A stretch of 64,000 nucleotides of DNA from Rathayibacter sp. VKM Ac-2760 (GCF_009834185.1 NZ_CP047173.1:1798001-1862000), one strand, 5' to 3'; counted from the stretch's first letter, positions 46,089 to 55,556 are shown. The notes: a model not told the origin generated them from the sequence alone. Translations and numbers: made by a program.

Positions 46089-47623
46089 GGGCGCCTCCAG
46101 GTGCGGCCGTCGCGAGCGAGGAGCTCGTCGGCGGAATCGGGACCCCAGGTTCCGGGGCGGTACTGCTCGGGCTGACCCTGCGTGGCCCAGTACTCCTCGA
46201 TCGGGTCGAGGATCTTCCAGGACAGCTCGACCTCCTCGTGCCGCGGGAAGAGCGGCGGCTCGCCGAGGAGCACGTCGAGGATGAGGCGCTCGTAGGCCTC
46301 CGGGCTGGCCTCGGTGAAGGCATGGCCGTAGCCGAAGTCCATCGTCACGTCGCGCACCTGCATCCCGGCGCCGGGCACCTTCGAGCCGAAGCGCATGGTG
46401 ACGCCCTCGTCGGGCTGGACGCGGATGACCAGGGCGTTCTGCCCGAGCGAGGTGGTCTGGCTCTCGGCGAAGAGCTGCTGCGGTGCGCGCTTGAAGACCA
46501 CGGCGATCTCGGTGACGCGGCGGCCGAGGCGCTTGCCGGCACGCAGGTAGAACGGCACGCCGGCCCAGCGGCGGGTGCCGATGTCCAGGCGCATCGCGGC
46601 GAAGGTCTCGGTCGTCGAGGTGGGGCTCATGCCGTCCTCCTCGAGGAAGCCGAGCACCTTCTCGCCGCCCTGCCAGCCGCCGGAGTACTGCCCGCGGGCG
46701 GTGACGGTCGAGAGGTCCTTCGGCAGTCGGACGGCCGCGAGGACCTTCTCCTTCTCGGCGCGCAGGTCCGCGGCGTCGAACGAGATCGGCTCCTCCATCG
46801 CGGTGAGCGCGAGCAGCTGGAGGAGGTGGTTCTGGATGACGTCGCGCGCGGCGCCGATGCCGTCGTAGTAGCCGGCGCGGCCGCCCACTCCGATGTCCTC
46901 GGCCATGGTGATCTGCACGTGGTCGACGTAGTTCGAGTTCCAGAGCGGCTCGTACATCATGTTGGCGAAGCGCAGCGCCAGGATGTTCTGGACCGTCTCC
47001 TTGCCGAGGTAGTGGTCGATCCGGAAGACGGAGTCCGGCGGGAAGACCGACTCGACCACGGCGTTGAGCTCGCGGGCGGTCTTCAGATCGCTGCCGAACG
47101 GCTTCTCGATGACGACGCGGCGCCACTGGCCGTCCTTCTGCTCCGCGAGGCCCGAGTTGCGCAGCTGCTCGGTGACCTGGGGGAAGGACTTCGGCGGGAT
47201 GGAGAGGTAGAAGGCGAAGTTGCCGTTCGTGCCGCGCTCGCGGTCGAGCTCGTCGACGGTCGTCTTCAGCCGGCTGAACGCCTCGGGGTCGTCGAACTCG
47301 CCCTGCACGAAGCGGATGCCCTGCGCGAGCTGGGTCCAGACCTCCTCGTGGAACTCGGTGCGCGCGTACTTCTTGACGGAGTCGTGCACGACCTTCTCGA
47401 AGTCCTGGTCGTCCCAGTCGCGCCGGGCGAAGCCGACGAGCGCGAAGCCGGGGGGCAGGAGGCCGCGGTTGGCGAGGTCGTAGACCGCCGGCATCAGCTT
47501 CTTGCGGGAGAGATCGCCGGTGACGCCGAAGATGACGAGGCCGCTCGGCCCCGCGATCCGGTTCAGCCGGCGGTCGAAGCTCAACCGCAGTGGGTTGAAC
47601 TCGGGGGTGATGTCCACAGACAT
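46085..47623 (-). CDS. zwf: Glucose-6-phosphate 1-dehydrogenase
   Basis: This 512-residue enzyme oxidises glucose 6-phosphate to 6-phosphogluconolactone with NADP. The coenzyme loop is FGVTGDLSRKKLMPA (about residues 32-46). The active site RIDHYLGKETVQN is near 205-217 and EKPFGSDLKTA near 175. Length is standard. It is the first gene of the leftward zwf-opcA-pgl cluster, and a terminator hairpin separates it from the upstream pgi. Confidence 0.97.
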   Translation of the reverse strand: MSVDITPEFNPLRLSFDRRLNRIAGPSGLVIFGVTGDLSRKKLMPAVYDLANRGLLPPGFALVGFARRDWDDQDFEKVVHDSVKKYARTEFHEEVWTQLAQGIRFVQGEFDDPEAFSRLKTTVDELDRERGTNGNFAFYLSIPPKSFPQVTEQLRNSGLAEQKDGQWRRVVIEKPFGSDLKTARELNAVVESVFPPDSVFRIDHYLGKETVQNILALRFANMMYEPLWNSNYVDHVQITMAEDIGVGGRAGYYDGIGAARDVIQNHLLQLLALTAMEEPISFDAADLRAEKEKVLAAVRLPKDLSTVTARGQYSGGWQGGEKVLGFLEEDGMSPTSTTETFAAMRLDIGTRRWAGVPFYLRAGKRLGRRVTEIAVVFKRAPQQLFAESQTTSLGQNALVIRVQPDEGVTMRFGSKVPGAGMQVRDVTMDFGYGHAFTEASPEAYERLILDVLLGEPPLFPRHEEVELSWKILDPIEEYWATQGQPEQYRPGTWGPDSADELLARDGRTWRRP

Positions 47624-47770
47624 GTGCAGTGTCCTTCTGTGTGCCGCGGCGGCCGGCGGGCCGGTCGTCTCGGCGCACTGCTATCGGTGACGGAGGGGGA
47701 GGGTGCCGCCCGCCCGCTCCGCTGAGGGCTTGCGATCACGGCCCGCGACGGGCCGCGGGTGACCACGGAC

Positions 47771-47808
47771 GCGACGCCCCGCCTCCCGAGGGGAGGGCGG
47801 GGCGTCGC
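47771..47808 (-). terminator. Terminator after pgi
   Basis: A near-perfect 17-bp stem with one bulged G (arms begin GCGACGCCCCGCC and end GGCGGGGCGTCGC) and a short loop begins 10 bp after the pgi stop on the minus strand. Confidence 0.75.
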
Positions 47809-47817
47809 GTCGGCGGA

Positions 47818-49431
47818 TCAGGTGTTGAGCGCCTCGAAGAGCGCCTCGAGGTCGGCGTCCGCGTCGGTCAGCGTCAGCGTCAGGACGGGGCGGCCGTGCT
47901 CGGCGAGCACGCTCGCGTCGCCCGCGGCCTGGGCCTGGATCAGCTGGCCGAACGTGAACGGGCTCTCGGGGATCTCGAGGTCCGTGCTCGCGCTCTCGGT
48001 GATCTGGAGGAAGACGCCGGTCGGCGCTCCGCCCTTGTGGTACTGACCGGTCGAGTGCAGGAAGCGCGGGCCCCAGCCGAAGGTGACCGGCCGCTTCGAC
48101 TGCGCGGCGAGGAGGTCGCGGACGCCCTCCAGCTGCGGCAGGGCGAGGCGGTCGACGTAGGCCTGGATCGACACGTAGCCGCCCTCGCCCAGCTGGGCGA
48201 GGAGGCGGTCGACGGCGGCCGCGATGGTCGAGACGCCCTCGGTGACCTCGGGCGTGCCCGTCACCTCGATGCCCGCGTCCGTGAAGGCCGGGGTGGCCGG
48301 CTCGGGGCGCTTCTCGAGCAGGGCCCGGGTCGCGATCTTCGCGGACTCGACGTCGGGCTGGTCGAACGGGTTGATCCCGAGCAGGCGGCCGGCGACGGCC
48401 ACCGCGTACTCCCAGGTCAGCATCTGCGCGCCGAGCGAGCCGGAGAGGAGGATCTCGCCCTCGTGCCGGTCGCGCGGGAACAGGTGCAGCGCGCTCGCGT
48501 CCTCGACCAGGCGGACGACCTGCACGTCGGCGAGGTCCTCCGACAGCTCGGGGGCGAGGGTGCCGAGGACGACGGGGAGGATGCCCGAGCCGTCCTTGCC
48601 GGTGGACTCGGCGATGAGCTGCTCGGCCCAGTCGGCGAAGCCGACGATGTGCGTGCCGTCGGCCACGATCGCGAGCTTGTCGCGGCGCGGGCTGGTGGCG
48701 GCGATCGCGGCACCGAGGAGCAGACCCGGGTTCTCCGGGGTGTCCACGGCCAGGCCGAGCGACGCCTCCGCTGCCTCGTCGAGGAGGGCCTCGATGTCGG
48801 CGCCGGCGAGTCCGGACGGCACGAGGCCGAACGCGGAGAGCGCCGAGAAGCGGCCGCCGATGTTCGGGTCGGCGTTGAAGACCCGGTAGCCCGCCTCGCG
48901 GGAGGACGAGTCCAGCGGCGAGCCGGGGTCGGTCACGATGACGATGCGGTCGAGCGGGTCGATGCCGGCCTCGGTGAACGCCTTCTCGTACGCCTTCTTC
49001 TGGCTGGCGGTCTCGACCGTCGACCCGGACTTGGACGAGATGACGACCGCGGTGCTCGCCAGTCGGTCGTTCAGGGCCGCGAGGACCTGACCGGGCGCGG
49101 TGGAGTCGAGCACGGTGAGCTCGACACCGGCGGTCCGGGTGATGACCTCGGGCGCGAGCGAGGAGCCGCCCATGCCGCCGAGCACGATGTGGTCGATGCC
49201 CTTGGCCAGGAACTCCTCGCGCAGCGCGAGGATCTCCGGGATCAGCGGGCGGGAGACGGTGGTCGACTCGGTCCAGCCGAGGCGCTTCGCGGACTCCTCC
49301 TCGGCCGCCGCACCCCAGAGGGTGGGGACCTGGGCGGTGATGCCCGAGGCGACCTCGTCGGCGACGAGCTCCGGGACGACGCGGTCGGCGGCCTTCTCGG
49401 CGTCTCCGCTGAGGTGGATCTCGATCGCCAT
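47818..49431 (-). CDS. pgi: Glucose-6-phosphate isomerase
   Basis: This 537-residue phosphoglucose isomerase interconverts glucose 6-phosphate and fructose 6-phosphate. HIVLGGMGGSSLAPEVI, SSKSGSTVETASQKKA (sugar-phosphate binding), and GINPFDQPDVESAK are family signatures. The sequence resembles the Pgi half of the transaldolase-Pgi fusion proteins known from some bacteria. Here the two are separate genes only 2 bp apart (tal stop to pgi start). It is the last gene of tkt-tal-pgi, and a hairpin follows. Confidence 0.93.
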   Translation of the reverse strand: MAIEIHLSGDAEKAADRVVPELVADEVASGITAQVPTLWGAAAEEESAKRLGWTESTTVSRPLIPEILALREEFLAKGIDHIVLGGMGGSSLAPEVITRTAGVELTVLDSTAPGQVLAALNDRLASTAVVISSKSGSTVETASQKKAYEKAFTEAGIDPLDRIVIVTDPGSPLDSSSREAGYRVFNADPNIGGRFSALSAFGLVPSGLAGADIEALLDEAAEASLGLAVDTPENPGLLLGAAIAATSPRRDKLAIVADGTHIVGFADWAEQLIAESTGKDGSGILPVVLGTLAPELSEDLADVQVVRLVEDASALHLFPRDRHEGEILLSGSLGAQMLTWEYAVAVAGRLLGINPFDQPDVESAKIATRALLEKRPEPATPAFTDAGIEVTGTPEVTEGVSTIAAAVDRLLAQLGEGGYVSIQAYVDRLALPQLEGVRDLLAAQSKRPVTFGWGPRFLHSTGQYHKGGAPTGVFLQITESASTDLEIPESPFTFGQLIQAQAAGDASVLAEHGRPVLTLTLTDADADLEALFEALNT

Positions 49432-49433
49432 GA

Positions 49434-50555
49434 TCAGGCCTTCGCCTTCGCGCCCTCGAGCGCGGCGGTGACGGTGTCGAGCAGCTCGTTCCAGGAGACG
49501 ACGAACTTCTCGACGCCCTCCTTCTCGAGCAGCTCGGTGACCTCGGCGTAGGAGACGCCCTGCGCGGCGACCGCGTCGAGGACGGCGTTGGCGTCGGCGT
49601 AGGAGCCGGTGACGCTGTCGCCGGCGATGACGCCGTGGTCGAACGTCGCCTCGAGGGTCTTCTCGGGCATCGTGTTGACGACGCCGGCGGCGACCAGCTC
49701 GGTCACGTAGAGGGTGTCGGGGAGGTCGGTCGACTTGACGCCGGTCGAGGCCCAGAGGGGACGCTGACGGTTGGCGCCGGACTCCTGCAGCAGCAGCGCG
49801 CGCTCGGTGGCGAACGCCTCGACGAAGACCTCGTAGGCGAGCTGCGCGTTGGCGACGCCGGCCTTGCTCTTCAGGGCGAGGGCCTCGTCGGTGCCGACGG
49901 CCTCGAGGCGCTTGTCGATCTCGGTGTCGACGCGCGACACGAAGAACGAGGCGACGGAGTGGATGGTCAACAGGTCGATGCCGGCCTCCTTCGCCTTCTC
50001 GAGACCGGCGAGGTACGCGTTGATGACGGCGCGGTAGCGGGCGAGCGAGAAGATCAGGGTGACGTTGACCGAGATGCCGGAGCCGATGGCCTCGGTGATG
50101 GCCTCGAGGCCCTCGACGGTCGCGGGGATCTTGATCATCGCGTTCGGGCGGTCGACCTTGGCCCAGAGGGCCTTGGCCTGCTCGATGGTGCCCTGCGCGT
50201 CGTGCGCGAGGCCCGGCTCGACCTCGATCGAGACGCGGCCGTCGTAGCCGTTGGTCGCGTCGTAGATCGGGCGGAAGACGTCGGAGGCGGCGGCGACGTC
50301 GTCGGTGGTGATCGCGAAGACCGCGTCGGTCACCGAGGTGTCGGCGGCGGCGAGCTCCTCGACCTGCTCGTCGTAGGACTCGCCCTTGGCGAGGGCCGCG
50401 GCGAAGATCGTGGGGTTGGTGGTGACTCCGACGACGTTCTTCTCGTCGATGAGCTTCTGCAGCCCGCCGCTCGAGATGCGCGAGCGCGACAGGTCGTCGA
50501 GCCAGATGCTGACGCCGGCGGCGGAGAGGTCTGCGGTGGGGGTGTTCTCGGTCAT
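49434..50555 (-). CDS. tal: Transaldolase
   Basis: This 373-residue enzyme transfers a dihydroxyacetone unit in the non-oxidative pentose phosphate pathway. SIWLDDLSRSRISSGGLQKLI is the N-terminal signature, GVTTNPTIFAAAL the Asp/Asn-containing strand, and MIKIPATVEGLEAI carries the Schiff-base lysine. VNVTLIFSLARYRAVINAYLAGLE follows. It is a long actinobacterial Tal (about 370 residues), not the short 220-residue class. The ATG at 50555 was chosen over the longer open frame because it is the family start. It is followed 2 bp later by pgi. Confidence 0.95.
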   Translation of the reverse strand: MTENTPTADLSAAGVSIWLDDLSRSRISSGGLQKLIDEKNVVGVTTNPTIFAAALAKGESYDEQVEELAAADTSVTDAVFAITTDDVAAASDVFRPIYDATNGYDGRVSIEVEPGLAHDAQGTIEQAKALWAKVDRPNAMIKIPATVEGLEAITEAIGSGISVNVTLIFSLARYRAVINAYLAGLEKAKEAGIDLLTIHSVASFFVSRVDTEIDKRLEAVGTDEALALKSKAGVANAQLAYEVFVEAFATERALLLQESGANRQRPLWASTGVKSTDLPDTLYVTELVAAGVVNTMPEKTLEATFDHGVIAGDSVTGSYADANAVLDAVAAQGVSYAEVTELLEKEGVEKFVVSWNELLDTVTAALEGAKAKA

Positions 50556-50610
50556 GTCTCTTCTTCTCGCTAGGTGGTGCGGGTCGGTGGGGAGTCGTGG
50601 GTCCGACGGC

Positions 50611-50640
50611 GAAGGCCGCGCCCTGGCGGACGCGGCCTTC
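50611..50640 (-). terminator. Hairpin between tkt and tal
   Basis: A perfect 10-bp stem GAAGGCCGCG/CGCGGCCTTC with a 10-nt loop lies 4 bp after the tkt stop. If tkt and tal share a transcript it may attenuate or stabilise; otherwise it terminates tkt. Confidence 0.6.
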
Positions 50641-50644
50641 GTGG

Positions 50645-52738
50645 TCAGGACGCCGCGAGCGACTCCTTGGCGGCGGTGATGGCCGCCTCGGTGGTGATCC
50701 CGAACTCGCGGAACAGGGTCTTGTAGTCGGCGGAGGCGCCGAAGTGCTCGATGGAGACCGAGCGGCCGGCGTCGCCGACGTACTTCTGCCAGCCGAGGCT
50801 GAGGCCGGCCTCGATCGAGACGCGCGCCTTCACGGAGGTCGGCAGCACCTTCTCGCGGTACTCGGCGTCCTGCTCCTCGAACCACTCGAGCGACGGAGCC
50901 GAGACGACGCGGGCGTTGACGCCCTCGCCCTTGAGCAGCTCGCGCGCCTCGACGGCGATCTGCACCTCGGAGCCCGTGGCGATGAGGATCACGTCGGGGG
51001 TGCCGTTCGGCGCCTCGGCGAGGATGTACGCACCGCGGGCGACGTTCGACGCGTGGGCGAAGGTCTCGCCGGTGGCGTCGCCCTCTCCGCGCTCGAAGAC
51101 GGGGATGTTCTGGCGGGTCAGCGCGAGGCCGGCGGGGCCCTCGCGACGCTCCAGGATCGTCTTCCAGGCGTAGGCGACCTCGTTCGCGTCGCCGGGGCGG
51201 ACGATGTCCAGTCCCGGGATCGCGCGGAGGGCCGCCAGCTGCTCGACCGGCTGGTGCGTCGGGCCGTCCTCGCCGAGCGCCACGGAGTCGTGGGTCCAGA
51301 CGTAGATGGCCGGCGCCTTCATGAGCGCGGCGAGACGGACCGCCGGGCGCATGTAGTCGGAGAAGATCAGGAAGGTGCCGCCGAAGGGGCGGGTGTTGCC
51401 GTGCAGGACGATGCCGTTGAGGATCGCGCCCATGGCGTGCTCGCGGATGCCGAAGTGCAGCACGCGGCCGCCCTTCTTGCCGGTCCACTCGTGGGTCGAG
51501 AACTCGGTCGGCACGAAGGAGCCGGCCCCCTCGATGGTCGTGTTGTTCGACTCGGCGAGGTCGGCCGAGCCGCCCCAGAGCTCGGGCACGACGCCGGCGA
51601 GGGCGTTGATGACCTTGCCGGACGCGGCGCGGGTCGAGACCTCCTTGCCGGGCTCGAAGACCGGGAGGGCCTCCTGGACGCCCTCGGGGAGCTCGCCGCT
51701 CAGGACGCGGTCGAGCAGGACCTTCTTCTCGGGGTTCGCGGTCGCCCACGCCTCGAGGGTCTCGTTCCACTCGGCGTGCTGCGCCTGGCCGCGCTCGACG
51801 GCCTTGCGGGTGTGCTCGAGGACCTCGTCGGCGACGTCGAAGGTCTTCTCGGGGTCGAAGCCGAGCACCTCTTTGAGGCCGCGGAGCTCGTCGGCGCCGA
51901 GGGCGGAGCCGTGGATCTTGCCGGTGTTCTGCTTCTTCGGCGAGGGCCAGCCGATGATCGTGCGCAGGATGATGAGCGACGGCTTGTCGGTCTCGCCCTT
52001 GGCGGCCTCGATCGCGGCGTGCAGCTCGGCGACGTCCTCGTGGTACTCGCCGGTCTTCTTCCAGTCGACGACCTGGACCTGCCAGTCGTAGGCCTCGTAG
52101 CGGGCCTTGACGTCCTCGGTGAAGGCGATGTTGGTGTCGTCCTCGATCGAGATCTGGTTGGAGTCGTAGATGACGACCAGATTGCCGAGCTGCTGGTGGC
52201 CGGCGAGCGAGGAGGCCTCGCTGGTGACGCCCTCCTGCAGGTCGCCGTCGCCGGCGATGACGTAGACGAAGTGGTCGAACGGCGAGGTGCCGGCGGCGGC
52301 CTCGGGGTCGAACAGGTCGCGCTCGAAGCGGGCGGCGTACGCGAAGCCGACGGCCGAGGCGAGGCCCTGGCCGAGCGGGCCGGTGGTGATCTCGACGCCG
52401 TCGGTGTGGCCGTACTCCGGGTGGCCGGGGGTCTTCGAGCCCCAGGTGCGCAGCGCCTTGAGGTCGTCGAGCTCGAGGCCGTAGCCGCCCAGGTAGAACT
52501 GGACGTACTGCGTCAGCGAGGAGTGGCCGACCGACAGGATGAAGCGGTCGCGGCCGATCCAGGTGGCGTCGGACGGATCGCGGCGCATGACCTTCTGGAA
52601 CAGGAGGTACGCGGCGGGCGCGAGGCTCATGGCGGTTCCGGGGTGGCCGTTGCCGACCTTCTCGACCGCGTCCGCGGCGAGAACCCTCGCCGTGTCGACT
52701 GCCTTCTCGTCAATGGAATCCCATTGCAGTTCTGACAC
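50645..52738 (-). CDS. tkt: Transketolase
   Basis: This 697-residue thiamine diphosphate enzyme transfers two-carbon units in the pentose phosphate pathway. The N-terminal GNGHPGTAMSLAPAAYLLFQ, TTGPLGQGLASAVGFA, the ThDP motif GDGDLQEG (about residues 165-172) with a following NQ, and FGIREHAMGAILNGI (with the catalytic Glu) are all present. The GTG at 52738 gives the standard length and has GAAGGG upstream; longer in-frame starts enter the divergent promoter region. It leads the leftward tkt-tal-pgi group. Confidence 0.97.
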   Translation of the reverse strand: MSELQWDSIDEKAVDTARVLAADAVEKVGNGHPGTAMSLAPAAYLLFQKVMRRDPSDATWIGRDRFILSVGHSSLTQYVQFYLGGYGLELDDLKALRTWGSKTPGHPEYGHTDGVEITTGPLGQGLASAVGFAYAARFERDLFDPEAAAGTSPFDHFVYVIAGDGDLQEGVTSEASSLAGHQQLGNLVVIYDSNQISIEDDTNIAFTEDVKARYEAYDWQVQVVDWKKTGEYHEDVAELHAAIEAAKGETDKPSLIILRTIIGWPSPKKQNTGKIHGSALGADELRGLKEVLGFDPEKTFDVADEVLEHTRKAVERGQAQHAEWNETLEAWATANPEKKVLLDRVLSGELPEGVQEALPVFEPGKEVSTRAASGKVINALAGVVPELWGGSADLAESNNTTIEGAGSFVPTEFSTHEWTGKKGGRVLHFGIREHAMGAILNGIVLHGNTRPFGGTFLIFSDYMRPAVRLAALMKAPAIYVWTHDSVALGEDGPTHQPVEQLAALRAIPGLDIVRPGDANEVAYAWKTILERREGPAGLALTRQNIPVFERGEGDATGETFAHASNVARGAYILAEAPNGTPDVILIATGSEVQIAVEARELLKGEGVNARVVSAPSLEWFEEQDAEYREKVLPTSVKARVSIEAGLSLGWQKYVGDAGRSVSIEHFGASADYKTLFREFGITTEAAITAAKESLAAS

Positions 52739-53055
52739 TAGGTACTGACCCTTCTCGAGACGTGGGGCAGACGGGGACCGTCCGCCCTCTCGCATGGTGG
52801 AGCGCGCATGACGACTTCGACACGATGCTTCCGGCTTGCCCCGTTCGGCCTCGCGCGACTGATCAGTCGGGCGGAACTCGGGTGCGGGCCGGGCGCTCTG
52901 GCGAGCAGTTCCGAGTATACGGAGGGGGGTGCACCCGGGGCCGGGGCTTGTCACGTCGCATATGTCGGCTCCCGATTGGACAAGCGTGCACTCCGGGCTC
53001 GCCCCCACCTGGCGCGCATTACACTCGTTCGGGATCATCGATCGTTAGAGGAGCA
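52739..53055. other. 317-bp divergent intergenic region, tkt/ctaB
   Basis: No gene is seen. On the minus strand a perfect TATACT (52914-52919) could be the tkt -10 with a leader of about 170 nt, though no -35 is visible. A 7-bp inverted repeat GCTTGTC/GACAAGC (52946-52952, 52979-52985) lies between the two promoters and could be a protein site. The ctaB -10 lies at 53020. Confidence 0.4.
53020..53025 (+). promoter_or_regulatory. -10 element for ctaB-ctaA
   Basis: TACACT predicts a start near 53032 and a short 24-nt leader with AGAGGAG before the ctaB ATG. No clear -35 is seen. Confidence 0.45.
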
Positions 53056-53988
53056 ATGGACGTAGTCGCAGAGACCACCGCGATCGAGCGGGGAGGGCCC
53101 GTCCGGTCGCCCCTGTCGCGCAAGGTGAGGGCGTACGTCGCGCTGACGAAGCCGCGGGTGATCGAGCTGCTGCTCGTGGTCACCGCGCCCACGATGATCC
53201 TGGCGCAGGGCGGGATCCCGAATCTGCTGCTGGTCCTCAACGTCCTGATCGGCGGGGCGCTCAGCGCGGGGTCGGCCGGCGCGTTCAACTGCTACATCGA
53301 CCGCGACATCGACCGCGTGATGAAGCGGACGCGGAACCGCCCGCTCGTCACCGGCGAGGTGTCCGACCGAGAGGCGCTCGTCTTCGCGACCACGATCGGC
53401 GTGCTCTCGATCGTCTGGCTCGGCCTCACCGCCAACTGGCTCGCGGCCTCGCTGTCCCTCGCGGCGATCCTCATCTACGTGCTCTTCTACACGCTGTTCC
53501 TCAAGCGCCGCACGCCGCAGAACATCGTCTGGGGCGGCATCGCCGGCTGCATGCCGGTGCTCATCGGCTGGGCCGCGGTGACGAACTCGCTCGACTGGGC
53601 GCCGATCATCCTGTTCTCGGTGATCTTCCTCTGGACGCCGCCGCACTACTGGCCGCTCTCGATGAAGTACCGCGAGGACTACCGCGCCGCCGGCGTGCCG
53701 ATGCTCGCGGTGGTCCGCGGGCGCACCATCGTCGGTCTCCAGGTGATCCTCTACGCGTGGGCCACCGTCGCCTGCTCTCTGCTGCTCATCCCCGTTGCGG
53801 GCATGGGCGTGGTCTACACGGTCGTGGCGCTGGCGAGCGGCGTCTGGTTCATCTCCGAGACGCACCGGCTCTACAGCCTCGCGATCCGGCACGAGCACGT
53901 CTCGCCGATGCGCGTCTTCCACGGCTCGATCGGCTACCTCACGCTGCTCTTCCTCGCCGTCGGCATCGACCCGCTGCTGCCGTTCTGA
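53056..53988 (+). CDS. ctaB: Protoheme IX farnesyltransferase (heme O synthase)
   Basis: This 310-residue integral membrane enzyme attaches a farnesyl chain to heme B, giving heme O for the terminal oxidase. The allylic diphosphate site is NCYIDRDIDRVMKRTRNRPL (about residues 79-98); a second acidic region is YWPLSMKYREDYRAAGVPML. About eight hydrophobic segments are visible. The ATG at 53056 follows AGAGGAG by 5 nt; longer in-frame starts run through the promoter. The stop shares a base with the ctaA start (TGATG), so the two are coupled. Confidence 0.96.
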   Translation: MDVVAETTAIERGGPVRSPLSRKVRAYVALTKPRVIELLLVVTAPTMILAQGGIPNLLLVLNVLIGGALSAGSAGAFNCYIDRDIDRVMKRTRNRPLVTGEVSDREALVFATTIGVLSIVWLGLTANWLAASLSLAAILIYVLFYTLFLKRRTPQNIVWGGIAGCMPVLIGWAAVTNSLDWAPIILFSVIFLWTPPHYWPLSMKYREDYRAAGVPMLAVVRGRTIVGLQVILYAWATVACSLLLIPVAGMGVVYTVVALASGVWFISETHRLYSLAIRHEHVSPMRVFHGSIGYLTLLFLAVGIDPLLPF

Positions 53989-54962
53989 TGGTGACGCCGT
54001 TCTCGTTCCTCGCCGAGCGGGTCGTCCTGAGTCCTCGCGCCCTGCGCTGGGGGACGACGGCCGCGCTCATCGCGAGCATCCTGATCATCTTCTTCGGCGG
54101 CGTCGTGCGGCTGACCGGCTCGGGCCTCGGCTGCCCGACCTGGCCCGCCTGCGACGCGGGCTCGCTCACGTCGACCCCCGAGCTCGGGATCCACGGGTTC
54201 ATCGAGTTCACCAACCGCGCGTTCACGGGGGTCCTGATCGTCGCGGTCGGCTGGGCGATCACCGCCGCGCGGCTGCAGAAGCCGCGCGACCGCACGATGA
54301 CCCGGCTCGCCTGGTCGCAGTTCTGGCTCGTCGTCGCCAACGCCCTGGCCGGCGGTGCGACCGTGCACTCGGGGCTGAACCCGTACATCGTCGCCGGGCA
54401 CTTCATGCTGGCGATCGCCCTGCTCACCACCACGGCCCTGACCTGGCATCGCGCGCACCGCTCGCAGTCGACGGCCTTCGAGCCGGATGCGCTCACCCGC
54501 GGGGTGAGCATCGCGCTCGTGGCGGTCACCCTCCTCGTGATCGCGGTGGGCACCCTCGTCACCGGCACGGGGCCGCACGCCGGCGACTCGGCCGAAGTCC
54601 CGCGGATGCGGTTCCACTGGGAGAGCGTCACGATCGTGCACGGCGTGCTCGGCACGGCGACGCTCGTGGTCGGGATCGCGCTGCTCGTGCTGCTCTCCCG
54701 CTCGCCCGGCTCGGGCCTGGCCCGCCGCCGGGTGCTGGCCTTCCTCGTCGTCGTGGGCCTGCAGGCGCTCGTCGGCGTCGCGCAGTCGCTCCTCGCACTG
54801 CCCGAGGCGATCGTCGCCGTGCACCTGATCGGCTCGGCCTTCGTCTGGGTCGGCGCCCTGCGGGTGCTGCTCGACGTCAATCCGCGGCTCTTCACGGTCC
54901 GCGCTCAGCGCCGGCGCCTGACCGAGGAGCCGGCCCCCGAGCTCCGGGCCTCCGCCCTCTGA
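53988..54962 (+). CDS. ctaA: Heme A synthase
   Basis: This 324-residue membrane protein is of the COX15/CtaA family, which oxidises heme O to heme A. Eight hydrophobic segments are visible. GGVVRLTGSGLGCPTWPACDAGSLTSTP holds the paired cysteines of the first extracellular loop, and histidines that could ligate heme occur in IHGFIEFTNR, VAGHFMLAIA, VTIVHGVLG and VAVHLIGSAF. Translation is coupled to ctaB by a TGATG junction. With SURF1 at 62289 it serves cytochrome aa3 oxidase assembly. Confidence 0.95.
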   Translation: MVTPFSFLAERVVLSPRALRWGTTAALIASILIIFFGGVVRLTGSGLGCPTWPACDAGSLTSTPELGIHGFIEFTNRAFTGVLIVAVGWAITAARLQKPRDRTMTRLAWSQFWLVVANALAGGATVHSGLNPYIVAGHFMLAIALLTTTALTWHRAHRSQSTAFEPDALTRGVSIALVAVTLLVIAVGTLVTGTGPHAGDSAEVPRMRFHWESVTIVHGVLGTATLVVGIALLVLLSRSPGSGLARRRVLAFLVVVGLQALVGVAQSLLALPEAIVAVHLIGSAFVWVGALRVLLDVNPRLFTVRAQRRRLTEEPAPELRASAL

Positions 54963-55207
54963 GCCGGATCCCTCTGAGCCGGAGCCGGACCGCTCGACGG
55001 ACGGCGGCGCCGGACCACCCGGTCACCGGGCCGATGCAGATGCCGGCGCAGGCGCAGGAGCGCCCCCGGCAGGCGCCGCAGCGGCAGCGCCGCGGCGAGG
55101 GGCTCGGCCAGCACCGAGAACCCGGCGGCCTCGGGCCGGGGGAGTCCGGCGCGCGCGAGCGCGAGGAGGAGGCGGGCGAGGGGAGGAGTCCTGTCGTCGT
55201 TCGTCAT
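54905..55207 (-). CDS. Possible small protein (100 residues), doubtful
   Basis: On the minus strand an ATG at 55207 has GGAG 8 nt upstream and opens 100 codons, ending inside the ctaA tail (58-bp overlap). The product has a helical Leu/Ala/Arg N-terminal half (MTNDDRTPPLARLLLALARAG) and a disordered Arg/Pro-rich end. No family is recognised, and high-GC chance frames look much the same. Confidence 0.25.
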   Translation of the reverse strand: MTNDDRTPPLARLLLALARAGLPRPEAAGFSVLAEPLAAALPLRRLPGALLRLRRHLHRPGDRVVRRRRPSSGPAPAQRDPAQRAEARSSGAGSSVRRRR

Positions 55208-55556
55208 GCGGACACTCCAGCACGGACCACCGACACTCGTATGACCATGCGCGTCTGACGGCATCGGATCCGCTGCCCGGGCGACACCCAGGTGCAGAGG
55301 TTCCACTGGGAGCACGGCTTCCGTAGGATGAGTAGTTGGTTCAGGTTCGGCGCGTGCGCCGTTCGCCCGAGACGGCGAGACCCGGACCGACGGCCCGATG
55401 GAGCGCCACCGCAAGCCTCAGGACTTCCCGGGACGCACCGCTCCGCTCCGCCCATCGACTCGATGACGCGATCGGCCCGGATGTGCTCCCCGGATCCCCC
55501 TCGGGGAATGACTCCGGAACCCGACCGGTTACCAGTGGGTAGGAAACGAGGTACTT
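55208..55556 (+). other. Leader region of the suf operon
   Basis: This 349-bp stretch contains the suf promoter (55301-55329) and a predicted 5' leader of about 220 nt. I see no gene in it and none of the sufR regulator that precedes suf genes in many actinobacteria. The ctaA-sufB gap as a whole is 594 bp. Confidence 0.5.
55301..55329 (+). promoter_or_regulatory. suf operon promoter
   Basis: TTCCAC (55301-55306), a 17-bp spacer and TAGGAT (55324-55329) predict a start near 55336, about 221 nt before the sufB ATG. Confidence 0.45.

Noticed and set aside
55208..55414. Extension of the small minus-strand frame upstream of sufB
   Set aside because: No start signal and no domain; it would read back through the suf promoter.
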